A DNA stretch of 64,000 nt, taken from positions 1,736,001 through 1,800,000 of the forward strand of contig NZ_CP170198.1 of the NCBI RefSeq assembly GCF_042434915.1, written 5' to 3'. Of the stretch, positions 52,599-61,904 are shown piece after piece. The DNA comes from Aquimarina sp042434915 (GTDB lineage: Bacteria; Bacteroidota; Bacteroidia; Flavobacteriales; Flavobacteriaceae). The position numbers and the translations under genes are program-made. Each line of letters opens with the position of its first letter. The stretch's first letter is position 1. Below the pieces are notes generated by a model that did not search any database, was not told where the DNA came from, and saw only the letters and a list, made by a program, of their open reading frames with translations.

Positions 52599-55500
52599 AT
52601 GATTAATTTCTTCGGAAACCCAAAGGAAAAAGTATTTGCAGTTCAAACTGAAAAAGAAATTTCGACCGAAAACAGTAAGAAACTTATCTGGTTATTTGGA
52701 AACCAACCTCAACTCTCCATGGCGTCTATAGACGCTTTTTTTGTTGGTCCTCGTGCCGCAATGATTACCCCTTGGAGTACCAATGCCGTAGAGATTACTC
52801 AAAACATGGGAATCGATGGTGTCTTGAGGATCGAAGAGTTTGAGGCAGTAAATCCAAATTTTGAAGATTTCGACCCAATGATTTCGCAAAAATATACGCT
52901 TTTAGATCAGGAATTATTTACAATTGCTATAGAACCAGCAGCTGTACTTGATATTCATGACATTGCTGCCTATAATTCTCAAGAAGGTTTAGCCCTTAAC
53001 CAAGAAGAAATCACGTATCTTGAGGAAATCGCCGCAAAAATTGGAAGACCATTAACCGACTCAGAAGTTTTTGGTTTTTCTCAAGTAAATTCAGAACATT
53101 GCCGTCATAAAATCTTTAATGGTACGTTTACCATTGATGGCAAAGAAATGCCTTCTTCCTTATTTAAACTAATAAGAAAAACTTCAGAAACACATCCTAA
53201 TGATATAGTTTCTGCATACAAAGACAATGTAGCTTTTATAAAGGGACCAAAAGTTACTCAATTTGCTCCTAAAAGAGCCGATCAGCCTGATTTTTATGAT
53301 GAAACAGTATTTGATAGTGTAATTTCATTAAAAGCAGAAACTCATAACTTTCCAACTACAGTTGAGCCTTTTAATGGAGCGGCAACTGGTTCTGGTGGCG
53401 AGATCCGTGATCGACTTGCTGGTGGGAAAGGTTCTTTACCTCTAGCAGGTACCGCAGTTTATATGACCTCCTATTCACGCCTTGTAGAAAACCGTCCGTG
53501 GGAAAAAGCAATGAAAGAAAGAGATTGGCTTTACCAAACACCTATGGATATTTTAATTAAAGCATCTAATGGAGCATCAGATTTTGGTAATAAATTTGGG
53601 CAACCTTTAATAACAGGGTCTGTGTTAACTTTTGAACATGAAGAAAGCGCACGTAAACTAGGTTTTGATAAAGTAATAATGCAAGCAGGTGGTGTTGGAT
53701 ATGGTAAGGCAGAACAAGCTTTAAAAGACCTACCCAAAACTGGAGATAAGATTGTAATTCTGGGTGGAGAAAATTATCGAATCGGTATGGGTGGTGCCGC
53801 AGTGTCATCTGCAGATACTGGTGAATTGAGTAGTGGTATCGAACTCAATGCGGTACAGCGCTCAAATCCCGAAATGCAAAAACGCGCTGCCAATGCTATT
53901 CGTGGCATGGTTGAAAGTGATACCAACCCTATAGTTTCCATACATGATCATGGTGCTGGCGGACACCTTAATTGCCTATCCGAGTTAGTCGAAGAAACTG
54001 GTGGTAAAATAGATCTTGATGCTCTTCCCATTGGTGACCCTACTCTTTCTGCCAAAGAAATTATCGGAAACGAATCTCAAGAACGTATGGGACTTGTCAT
54101 TGGTGAGAAAGATTTAAGTACACTGCAACGTATTGCCAATCGTGAACGCTCTCCAATGTATACTGTTGGAGACGTAACAGGCGATCATCGATTTACCTTT
54201 GCCTCAAAAACAACAGGAGAGAAACCTATGGACATGGATTTAGTCGATATGTTTGGAAGCTCGCCAAAGACAGAATTAAAAGACATAACAATTACGCGTG
54301 ATTACAATCACTTACACTATACTCCAGATAACATCCATGAATACTTACATCAAGTATTGCAGTTAGAAGCCGTAGCCTGCAAAGATTGGTTGACCAACAA
54401 AGTGGATCGTTGTGTTGGTGGTAAGGTAGCTAAGCAACAATGCGTAGGACCGCTACAACTTCCATTAAATAATTGTGGAGTTATGGCTTTAGACTATAAA
54501 GGAAAAGAAGGTATTGCTACAAGTATTGGACACTCCCCTATTTCTGGTTTAATTAGTCCAAAAGCGGGGTCCAAAAACTCTATAGCCGAAGCTTTAACAA
54601 ATATTATATGGGCTCCTTTAAAAAATGGTCTCAACGCTGTTTCCCTATCTGCAAACTGGATGTGGCCTTGTAAAAATGAAGGAGAAGACGCACGTTTGTA
54701 TGAAGCTGTTAAAGCTATTTCAGATTTTGCAATAGCATTAGGTATCAATGTTCCTACTGGAAAAGATTCCTTATCCATGAAGCAAAAATACGCAAATGAA
54801 GAAGTTATAGCTCCAGGTACGGTAGTCATTTCGGCAGCAGCCAATTGTACAAATATCAACAAAGTTATTGAACCTGTTTTACAAAAAATAGACGCAAAAA
54901 TCTATTACCTTAATCTATCACAAGACACTTATAAACTGGGTGGATCCTCATTTGCACAGATTTTAAATAAAATTGGCCATGAAGCACCAACTATAAAGAA
55001 TGCTACTAATTTTAAGAATACTTTTAATACAGTTCAAAAAGCAATTGAACTTAATATGATATATGCAGGACACGATATTGCATCTGGTGGGTTAATAACT
55101 ACGTTACTAGAATTATGTTTTGCCGATCAAAATCTTGGAGCAACTTTAGATTTGACTGCATTAGGAGAACCAGATCTTATAAAACTTTTATTTTCCGAAA
55201 ATGCAGGAATCGTTATACAAGCAGACAAAACGATAGAAAACCTTTTGAAAGAAAATTCAATCGAATTTTTTGAAATAGGAAATGTTACTGAAGGCGCAGA
55301 CTTAATTATCAAAAATGACCATAATGCTGTCACTTTTGATATTACTGCATTACGTGACACTTGGTATAAAACGTCGTATTTATTAGATCAAAAGCAAACA
55401 TCGAATAATCTAGCTACAGATCGTTTCAATAATTATGCTCAACAACCTCTTCAATTTACCTTCCCAAAACATTTTACAGGTAAAATCCCCGCTACTTCTG

Positions 55501-56264
55501 TAAAAAACAATCGCCCAAAAGCAGCGATTATACGTGAAAAAGGAAGTAATTCTGAGCGCGAAATGGCTAATGCTATGTACTTAGCTGGATTTGATGTTAA
55601 GGATGTTCATATGACAGATTTGATTACAGGACGTGAAACCTTAGAAGATATTCAATTTATAGGAGCTGTTGGTGGCTTTTCAAACAGTGATGTGTTGGGG
55701 TCTGCAAAAGGTTGGGCAGGCGCTTTTTTATATAACGAAAAAGCAAATACTGCATTAACAAACTTTTTTAAGAGAGAGGATACGCTTTCTGTGGGTATCT
55801 GTAATGGATGTCAGTTATTTATTGAATTAGGTATGATCAACCCAGAGCATGATACAAAACCTAAAATGCGTCACAATAAATCAAAAAAACATGAGAGTGC
55901 TTTTACATCGGTCACCATACAAGAAAATAACTCAATTATGCTGTCCAGTCTTAAAGGAGCAACACTCGGGGTTTGGATCTCTCATGGTGAAGGGAGGTTC
56001 GAATTACCATTAGATGAGAATGAATATCAAATTGTTGCCAAATACGGTTATGATCAATATCCCGCTAATCCCAATGGTTCTGATTATAATACAGCCATGA
56101 TGACAGACACTACGGGGCGCCATTTGGTCATGATGCCGCATATAGAACGTTCAATCTTTCAGTGGAATTGGGCCTATTATCCCGAAAATAGAAAGGATGA
56201 AGTATCTCCTTGGTTAGAAGCTTTTACAAATGCAAAAAAATGGATAGCTACTAAAAATAAATAG
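52599..56264 (+). CDS. purL: Phosphoribosylformylglycinamidine synthase, single-chain form
   Basis: A 1221-residue enzyme that uses ATP and glutamine to turn FGAR into FGAM in purine synthesis. The large form joins the synthetase and glutaminase in one chain. The synthetase domain has FSQVNSEHCRHKIFNGTF and the two-part PurM-like fold, for example ETHNFPTTVEPFNGAATGSGG. The C-terminal glutaminase has the catalytic Cys in GICNGCQLF (around residue 1070) and the His/Glu in SHGEG. Only small-subunit-type PurS would be absent in this form, and none is seen. Confidence 0.96.
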   Translation: MINFFGNPKEKVFAVQTEKEISTENSKKLIWLFGNQPQLSMASIDAFFVGPRAAMITPWSTNAVEITQNMGIDGVLRIEEFEAVNPNFEDFDPMISQKYTLLDQELFTIAIEPAAVLDIHDIAAYNSQEGLALNQEEITYLEEIAAKIGRPLTDSEVFGFSQVNSEHCRHKIFNGTFTIDGKEMPSSLFKLIRKTSETHPNDIVSAYKDNVAFIKGPKVTQFAPKRADQPDFYDETVFDSVISLKAETHNFPTTVEPFNGAATGSGGEIRDRLAGGKGSLPLAGTAVYMTSYSRLVENRPWEKAMKERDWLYQTPMDILIKASNGASDFGNKFGQPLITGSVLTFEHEESARKLGFDKVIMQAGGVGYGKAEQALKDLPKTGDKIVILGGENYRIGMGGAAVSSADTGELSSGIELNAVQRSNPEMQKRAANAIRGMVESDTNPIVSIHDHGAGGHLNCLSELVEETGGKIDLDALPIGDPTLSAKEIIGNESQERMGLVIGEKDLSTLQRIANRERSPMYTVGDVTGDHRFTFASKTTGEKPMDMDLVDMFGSSPKTELKDITITRDYNHLHYTPDNIHEYLHQVLQLEAVACKDWLTNKVDRCVGGKVAKQQCVGPLQLPLNNCGVMALDYKGKEGIATSIGHSPISGLISPKAGSKNSIAEALTNIIWAPLKNGLNAVSLSANWMWPCKNEGEDARLYEAVKAISDFAIALGINVPTGKDSLSMKQKYANEEVIAPGTVVISAAANCTNINKVIEPVLQKIDAKIYYLNLSQDTYKLGGSSFAQILNKIGHEAPTIKNATNFKNTFNTVQKAIELNMIYAGHDIASGGLITTLLELCFADQNLGATLDLTALGEPDLIKLLFSENAGIVIQADKTIENLLKENSIEFFEIGNVTEGADLIIKNDHNAVTFDITALRDTWYKTSYLLDQKQTSNNLATDRFNNYAQQPLQFTFPKHFTGKIPATSVKNNRPKAAIIREKGSNSEREMANAMYLAGFDVKDVHMTDLITGRETLEDIQFIGAVGGFSNSDVLGSAKGWAGAFLYNEKANTALTNFFKREDTLSVGICNGCQLFIELGMINPEHDTKPKMRHNKSKKHESAFTSVTIQENNSIMLSSLKGATLGVWISHGEGRFELPLDENEYQIVAKYGYDQYPANPNGSDYNTAMMTDTTGRHLVMMPHIERSIFQWNWAYYPENRKDEVSPWLEAFTNAKKWIATKNK

Positions 56265-56284
56265 AACCTAATTTTTAGTTTGTT

Positions 56285-56314
56285 AAAATGCCAGCGCAAC
56301 ATGCTGGCATTTTT
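56285..56314 (+). terminator. Terminator after purL
   Basis: ATGCCAGC pairs with GCTGGCAT around a 7-nt loop, followed by T6-7. A short A-run also precedes it. Confidence 0.9.
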
Positions 56315-56539
56315 TTCTATATGAGATAAACCTCTTAAATATTTTGCGACGTCATTACAAAAGTTCATTGTTAAAATGATATTTTAGAATACTGTTTATT
56401 GACAAATTAAGAAAGACACAATAGTATTGGAAGCTTTTTAATAGAATTATTTAGATTATAATATCGATTTAGCAAAGGTTAATACCTTTTTTTCTATATT
56501 AGAGTTGCAGATTATTAGATTTTTTATAATTTGCAGAGC

Positions 56540-56551
56540 TATGCATGCATA
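56540..56551. promoter_or_regulatory. Probable MarR operator upstream of the acyl-CoA ligase
   Basis: TATGCATGCATA is a perfect 12-bp palindrome with the right half extended as TGCATAATAA, matching the operator in front of the MarR gene at 58560. It lies ~100 bp before the ligase ATG, in an otherwise empty 330-bp AT-rich intergenic region (56317-56652) where I see no ORF. Confidence 0.6.
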
Positions 56552-56652
56552 ATAATTTTAAATCAATACCACTGTTAACAAAGCGATAATTTTTGTAGCT
56601 TGCTAATATGATCAAAATGTGTACATAGCATCAATAATATCCAAAACAACTT

Positions 56653-58425
56653 ATGAATAAAATTACTAGATTATTTGATTTTCCTCACTATCAATTAGAA
56701 CGCTATAACTTAAAAGAAGCATTAGTTACTAAAAAAGATGGTAAATGGATTGCTACCTCTACAGAAAAATATGTGGAGCAAGCCAATAAAATTAGTCGAG
56801 GGTTATTAAGGTTAGGTGTAAAACCAAATGATAAAATTGCTATAATATCCTCAAATAACCGGACAGAGTGGAATATTGTTGATATCGGAGTTTTACAAAC
56901 AGGAGCCCAAGATGTTCCTATCTACCCAACAATCTCACAAGAAGATTACGAGTATGTTTTAAATCATTCTGGTGCATCGTTTTGCTTTGTTTCTGATATT
57001 GACGTTTATAAAAAAGTTAAAAACATACAAAATAATGTTCCAACTCTAAAAGAAGTATACTCATTTAACGATGTACCTGGCTGCAAGAGTTGGAATGAAG
57101 TATTAGAATTAGGAGTTGATGTAAGTAATCAAAATGAGGTTGAAGCTATCATGGCCAATGTAAAAGAGGATGATTTAGCTACATTGATTTATACATCAGG
57201 TACAACAGGAAGGCCAAAAGGAGTTATGCTAAGCCATAAAAACGTAGTAAGCAATGCGTTAAACAGCTCTGTACGTTTTCCTATTCAAGATGGCGAGGCC
57301 AAAGCATTGAGTTTTTTACCAGTTTGTCATATCTATGAACGAATGCTAATGTATTTATATCAGTACAGAGGTGTAAGCATCTATTTTGCAGAATCAATTG
57401 ATACAATTTCTGATAATTTAAAAGAAGTCTCTCCTGATGTAATGACCGCAGTACCTCGTCTACTTGAAAAAGTATATGACAAAATTATAGCAAAAGGTAC
57501 CGATTTAACTGGTATTAAGAAAAAGTTATTCTTTTGGGCGGTAGAATTAGGACTAGAGTATAAACCGTATGGTGCTAATGGTTGGTGGTATGAAAAAAAG
57601 CTAAGTATTGCCCGTAAATTAATTTTCAGTAAATGGCAAGAAGCATTAGGAGGGCGTATAAAAGTAGTTGCATCGGGAAGTGCTGCTTTACAACCACGAC
57701 TAGCGAGAGTGTATAATGCGGCAGGTATTCCTGTGATGGAAGGCTATGGCTTAACAGAAACATCACCCGTAATTTCTGTAAATGACGTACGCAACGACGG
57801 GTTTAAAATTGGTAGTGTTGGTAAACTCATACCCGAAACTAAGGTCAAAATAGCCGAAGATGGAGAAATTCTAGTTCAAGGGCCACAAGTAATGATGGGG
57901 TATTATAAGGACGAAGCAAAAACTCAAGAAGTCTTAAAAGATGGATATTTTCACACAGGAGATATTGGTGAGATCGACAGCGAAGGCTTTTTACGTATAA
58001 CTGATCGTAAAAAAGAAATGTTCAAAACTTCTGGAGGTAAGTATGTGGCACCACAACTTATCGAAAATGCCATGAAGCAATCGCGATTTATAGATCAAAT
58101 AATGGTAATAGGCGAAGGAGAAAAGATGCCAGCCGCTTTTATCCAACCAAATTTTGAGTTTTTAAGAGAATGGGCAGAACGTAAGCATATCAAAGTAGGG
58201 AGCTCAAATGAAGAGCTCATCTCTAATGAAAAGGTGATTGAACGGTTTCAAGAAGAAATAACCGAACATAATGCTCGCTTTGGTAAATGGGAGCAAGTAA
58301 AACGTTTTGAACTTACCCCAGATGAGTGGAGTATAGAAGCTGGACACCTTACCCCTACACTCAAATTGAAAAGAAGAATTATCAAACAACGATACAGCGA
58401 TTTATATACGAAAATTTATGGCTAG
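56653..58425 (+). CDS. Long-chain fatty acid--CoA ligase (AMP-forming)
   Basis: A 590-residue enzyme that activates fatty acids to acyl-CoA for beta-oxidation or lipid synthesis. The P-loop-like motif is LIYTSGTTGRPKGVMLSHKN, the A5-type motif is GYGLTETSPVIS, and the C-terminal DGYFHTGDIGEID and ITDRKKEMFKTSGGKYVAP contain the conserved Asp and Lys. The size matches FadD15-type ligases with no extra domain. It precedes a MarR gene and shares a palindromic operator core with it, so the two should be coordinated. Confidence 0.93.
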   Translation: MNKITRLFDFPHYQLERYNLKEALVTKKDGKWIATSTEKYVEQANKISRGLLRLGVKPNDKIAIISSNNRTEWNIVDIGVLQTGAQDVPIYPTISQEDYEYVLNHSGASFCFVSDIDVYKKVKNIQNNVPTLKEVYSFNDVPGCKSWNEVLELGVDVSNQNEVEAIMANVKEDDLATLIYTSGTTGRPKGVMLSHKNVVSNALNSSVRFPIQDGEAKALSFLPVCHIYERMLMYLYQYRGVSIYFAESIDTISDNLKEVSPDVMTAVPRLLEKVYDKIIAKGTDLTGIKKKLFFWAVELGLEYKPYGANGWWYEKKLSIARKLIFSKWQEALGGRIKVVASGSAALQPRLARVYNAAGIPVMEGYGLTETSPVISVNDVRNDGFKIGSVGKLIPETKVKIAEDGEILVQGPQVMMGYYKDEAKTQEVLKDGYFHTGDIGEIDSEGFLRITDRKKEMFKTSGGKYVAPQLIENAMKQSRFIDQIMVIGEGEKMPAAFIQPNFEFLREWAERKHIKVGSSNEELISNEKVIERFQEEITEHNARFGKWEQVKRFELTPDEWSIEAGHLTPTLKLKRRIIKQRYSDLYTKIYG

Positions 58426-58447
58426 TTCAATGTAACCATTGGATATT

Positions 58448-58502
58448 AAAGTTAAGAAAACTTAACTTTAAATAAGTAAACTCCTCATGATTTGAGGAGT
58501 TT
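58448..58502 (+). terminator. Terminator after the acyl-CoA ligase (with an extra hairpin)
   Basis: The terminator proper is 58478-58502: AAACTCCTCA pairs with TGAGGAGTTT over a 5-nt loop, followed by more T. A second inverted repeat, AAAGTTAAG/CTTAACTTT around AAAA (58448-58469), lies directly before it. Confidence 0.85.
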
Positions 58503-58559
58503 TTTTGTTAAATTGACATAGAATCACAAAATCGTTTGTTTTATCATTATTTTTTAATG

Positions 58560-58585
58560 ATTTTATTATGCATGCATAATAAAAT
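58560..58585. promoter_or_regulatory. 26-bp palindromic operator upstream of the MarR-fad operon
   Basis: The 26-bp sequence from ATTTTATTATGCA to its exact complement TGCATAATAAAAT is a perfect palindrome with no spacer. It ends 34 bp before the MarR ATG and overlaps the expected -33 position of a weak promoter (-7-like TATTTTTA at 58590-58597). This suits autorepression by the MarR dimer. Confidence 0.7.
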
Positions 58586-58618
58586 TTAGTATTTTTACAA
58601 TTGTAATACATTTTTTTA

Positions 58619-59077
58619 ATGAGAGAAAAAACAATCGATTATGCATTAAGAGCCACATGGATGGCAGTTACAAAAATGTATAACGAAGAAGCAAGTAAAA
58701 AAGGTAGTACGATGGCAACAGGATTTGCGCTATTGAGCATCGATCCAGAAGAGGGAACTCCATCAACCTCACTTGGTCCCAAAATGGGAATGGAAGCCAC
58801 AAGCCTATCACGTACTTTGAAAGCGATGGAAGAAAAAGGACTAATCTACCGAAAAAAAAATCCACAAGATGGACGCGGTGTACTTATCTATCTTACTCCG
58901 TTTGGAGTAGAGATGAGAAACTTCTCTAAAGGAGTTGTCTTTGCCTTCGATACCGCTGTAAAAAAGCATGTATCCAAAGAAAAATTAGATACCTTTTTAG
59001 AAGTTTTTCAAATCATCAATGATTTGATAGCAACAAAAAAAATTTATATAAATCAAGAATCTATAATATCTAAATAA
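58619..59077 (+). CDS. MarR-family transcriptional regulator
   Basis: A 152-residue winged-helix regulator. Helices 1-2 (TIDYALRATWMAVTKMYNEEAS) start the dimer interface; the DNA recognition helix is in MGMEATSLSRTLKAMEEKGLI, followed by the wing KKNPQDGRGVLIYLT. A C-terminal dimerisation helix follows. As the first gene of the fadN-fadA-fadE operon, and with a perfect palindrome in front, it most likely represses fatty-acid breakdown and is released by acyl-CoA or fatty acid. The ligand is inferred. The start codon follows directly after the palindrome-promoter region. Confidence 0.9.
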   Translation: MREKTIDYALRATWMAVTKMYNEEASKKGSTMATGFALLSIDPEEGTPSTSLGPKMGMEATSLSRTLKAMEEKGLIYRKKNPQDGRGVLIYLTPFGVEMRNFSKGVVFAFDTAVKKHVSKEKLDTFLEVFQIINDLIATKKIYINQESIISK

Positions 59078-59090
59078 CCAGAAGTTAACA

Positions 59091-61496
59091 ATGAAGAGAC
59101 GTATAAAAAAAGTTGCAGTAGTTGGATCAGGAATTATGGGATCCGGTATTGCATGTCATTTTGCTAATATTGGTGTCGAAGTATTATTGCTAGACATCGT
59201 ACCAAGAGAGCTTAATGATAAAGAAAAAGCAAAAGGACTCACTTTAAAAGATAAAGTTGTTCGTAACCGATTGGTTAATGACGCGCTAACCGCTTCATTA
59301 AAATCAAAACCATCGCCTATATATCATCAAAAATTTGCTAGTCGAATTACTACTGGTAACTTAGAGGATGATATTGCTAAGGTAAGTGAAGTTGATTGGA
59401 TTATCGAGGTAGTAGTAGAACGCCTTGATATAAAAAAAATGGTTTTCGAAAATCTCGAAAAGCATAGAACTCCTGGTACACTAATTACTTCAAACACTTC
59501 TGGAATTCCTATTAAATTTATGAATGAAGGACGAAGCGAGGATTTCCAGAAACATTTCTGCGGAACTCACTTTTTTAATCCTCCTAGATATTTAAAACTA
59601 TTTGAAATTATTCCTGGACCAAAAACCTCTCCAGAAGTTATAGACTTTTTAAATGGGTATGGAGAACAATATTTAGGAAAAACCTCGGTGATCGCAAAAG
59701 ATACACCTGCCTTTATTGGTAATCGTATAGGTATTTTCAGTATCATGAGTTTATTTCATATGGTTAAGGATATGAACCTTACCATCGAAGAGGTAGATAA
59801 ACTTACGGGCCCTGTAATAGGTCGTCCAAAATCGGCAACCTTCCGTACTGTAGATGTAGTAGGATTGGATACCTTGGTACATGTTGCTAATGGCATCGCA
59901 GATAATTGTCCGAATGATGAGAAATCAGCGTTATTTAAACTCCCTGATTTTATTGATACCATGATGGAGAAAAAATGGTTGGGAAGCAAAACGGGACAAG
60001 GTTTTTATAAAAAAGAAGTCGCCAAAGATGGCAGTAAGCAAATCTTATCTTTAGATCTTAATACATTAGACTACAGACCTAACAAAAGGGCATCTTTCCC
60101 TACCCTTGAACTAACAAAAACTATCGATAACGTTTCAGATCGTTTTAAAGTGTTAGTCAAAGGAAAAGATAAAGCAGGTGAGTTTTATCGCAAAAACTTC
60201 TCCGCACTTTTTGCCTATGTATCCAACCGTATTCCAGAGATTAGCGATGAGTTATATAAAATCGACGATGCAATGAAAGCTGGTTTTGGATGGGAACATG
60301 GACCTTTCCAGATTTGGGATGCTATCGGACTCGAAAAAGGGATAGAAATAATGAAAGCCGAAGGTCAAGAACCCGCAAAATGGGTAAGTGAAATGGTTGC
60401 TTCGGGAAATACATCTTTCTATTCGGTAAAAAATGGAGCTACTTACTTTTATGATATTCCTAAGAAGGAATTGATAAAAAAACCTGGACAAGATGCTTTT
60501 ATTATTTTAGATAATATTAGAAAATCTACAGAAGTTTTCAAAAATAGCGGTGTGGTTGTTGAAGATCTTGGTGATGGCATTTTAAATGTTGAGTTTCAAA
60601 GTAAAATGAACAGTATCGGTGGTGATGTGCTTGCTGGACTTAATAAAGCTATCGATATTGCTGAAAAAGATTTTCAAGGACTTGTTGTAGGTAACCAAGG
60701 CTCTAATTTTTCTGTAGGAGCCAATATTGGAATGATTTTTATGATGGCAGTAGAGCAAGAGTATGATGAGCTCAACATGGCTGTTAAATATTTCCAAGAT
60801 TCTTGTATGCGATTGCGCTACTCCTCTATCCCCACGGTAGTAGCACCTCATGGTATGACGCTTGGGGGCGGTTGTGAGATGACATTGCATGCAGATAAAG
60901 TAGTTGCCGCTGCAGAAAGTTATATCGGTTTGGTAGAATTTGGTGTAGGGGTTATCCCAGGTGGTGGCGGATCCAAAGAAATGGCCTTGAGAGCCTCAGA
61001 TATGTTTCAAAAAAATGATGTAGAGTTAAATGTTTTACAAGAACATTTCTTAACTATCGGTATGGCCAAAGTTTCTACATCTGCCTATGAAGCATTTGAC
61101 ACTAACATTCTTCAACATGGTAAAGATATTGTTGTAGTAAATAAAGATCGCCAAATTGCTACCGCCAAAGCTTACGCAAAATTGATGGCAGAACAAGGGT
61201 ATACACAACCTGTGCGTCGTAAGGATGTCAAAGTATTGGGAAAACAAGCACTTGGAATGTTTTTAGTAGGTACTGATTCAATGGAAGCAGGTAAATATAT
61301 TTCTGAGCATGATCGAAAAATTGCAAACAAACTAGCGTATGTAATGGCTGGTGGAGATTTATCTGAAGCTTCTTATGTGTCTGAACAGTATTTGTTGGAT
61401 CTAGAACGAGAAGCCTTCTTGTCATTGACCACTGAGCGCAAAACCTTAGAGCGTATAGAACATATGCTTAAAAAAGGAAAACCACTTAGAAATTAG
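59091..61496 (+). CDS. fadN: 3-hydroxyacyl-CoA dehydrogenase / enoyl-CoA hydratase, FadN type
   Basis: An 801-residue bifunctional beta-oxidation enzyme. The N-terminal half is the NAD-dependent hydroxyacyl-CoA dehydrogenase, with the GxGxxG fold VVGSGIMGSGIACHFA and HFFNPPRYLKLFEIIPG; a second dehydrogenase C-domain follows (GWEHGPFQIWDAIG). The C-terminal ~250 residues are the enoyl-CoA hydratase/isomerase domain with VGANIGMIF, GGGCEMTLHADKV and LVEFGVGVIPGGGG. This order is that of B. subtilis FadN and the reverse of E. coli FadB/FadJ. It is 13 bp after the MarR gene. Confidence 0.95.
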   Translation: MKRRIKKVAVVGSGIMGSGIACHFANIGVEVLLLDIVPRELNDKEKAKGLTLKDKVVRNRLVNDALTASLKSKPSPIYHQKFASRITTGNLEDDIAKVSEVDWIIEVVVERLDIKKMVFENLEKHRTPGTLITSNTSGIPIKFMNEGRSEDFQKHFCGTHFFNPPRYLKLFEIIPGPKTSPEVIDFLNGYGEQYLGKTSVIAKDTPAFIGNRIGIFSIMSLFHMVKDMNLTIEEVDKLTGPVIGRPKSATFRTVDVVGLDTLVHVANGIADNCPNDEKSALFKLPDFIDTMMEKKWLGSKTGQGFYKKEVAKDGSKQILSLDLNTLDYRPNKRASFPTLELTKTIDNVSDRFKVLVKGKDKAGEFYRKNFSALFAYVSNRIPEISDELYKIDDAMKAGFGWEHGPFQIWDAIGLEKGIEIMKAEGQEPAKWVSEMVASGNTSFYSVKNGATYFYDIPKKELIKKPGQDAFIILDNIRKSTEVFKNSGVVVEDLGDGILNVEFQSKMNSIGGDVLAGLNKAIDIAEKDFQGLVVGNQGSNFSVGANIGMIFMMAVEQEYDELNMAVKYFQDSCMRLRYSSIPTVVAPHGMTLGGGCEMTLHADKVVAAAESYIGLVEFGVGVIPGGGGSKEMALRASDMFQKNDVELNVLQEHFLTIGMAKVSTSAYEAFDTNILQHGKDIVVVNKDRQIATAKAYAKLMAEQGYTQPVRRKDVKVLGKQALGMFLVGTDSMEAGKYISEHDRKIANKLAYVMAGGDLSEASYVSEQYLLDLEREAFLSLTTERKTLERIEHMLKKGKPLRN

Positions 61497-61505
61497 TATT
61501 GAGTA
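61494..61505. repeat. Left 12-bp inverted repeat of the four-helix-bundle insert
   Basis: TAGTATTGAGTA begins with the fadN stop codon itself and is the exact reverse complement of 61886-61897. Confidence 0.7.
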
Positions 61506-61517
61506 ATTAGAGAAAGA

Positions 61518-61865
61518 ATGCATAAAGTTGAAGATCTAAAAATATGGAAAAAGTCAATTGATTTGGCTAAATCTGTATAACAACTTGCAGCGAAGCTTAC
61601 ATCTGATGAAAAATACGGATTGATTTCTCAAATAAAGCGTAGTTCTATTTCCATTTCCTCAAACATAGCTGAAGGTGCGGGAAGGAATTCAAGTAAGGAA
61701 TTTAAACATTTTTTGAGTATTGCTAATGGCTCTTGTTATGAACATCATACACAGCTAATATTAGTAATAGAATTAAATATAATAAGTAAAGAAAAAGTTC
61801 AACCAGTAATTGAGTTTTGTATTGAAATACAGAAAATGAATTATTCATTTCAAAAAAAATTGTAA
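61518..61865 (+). pseudogene. Four-helix bundle protein (S23 / 23S rRNA intervening-sequence family), in-frame stop
   Basis: Starting from the ATG at 61518 (MHKVEDLKIWKKSIDLAKSV) the frame meets a TAA at codon 21 (61578-61580) and then continues without a further stop to 61865 (115 codons in all). The sequence after it, LTSDEKYGLISQIKRSSISI, SSNIAEGAGRNSSKEF and LSIANGSCYEHHTQLILV, is typical of the small S23-type four-helix bundle family. The stop replaces what is most often a Tyr, so one base change can explain it. The gene is bounded by 12-bp inverted repeats and lies between fadN and fadA. Confidence 0.8.
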
Positions 61866-61885
61866 TCTCAATACTCATATCTCAA

Positions 61886-61897
61886 TACTCAATACTA
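61886..61897. repeat. Right 12-bp inverted repeat of the four-helix-bundle insert
   Basis: TACTCAATACTA is the complement of the left repeat. Before it lie further TCAATACTC copies (61868-61885), so the right end is a small cluster of repeats, 8 bp before the fadA ATG. Confidence 0.7.
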
Positions 61898-61904
61898 CAA
61901 AGAA

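Noticed and set aside
54494..54862. Minus-strand ORF of 122 codons inside purL
   Set aside because: It lies fully inside a clear purL coding sequence, without any start context or family resemblance.
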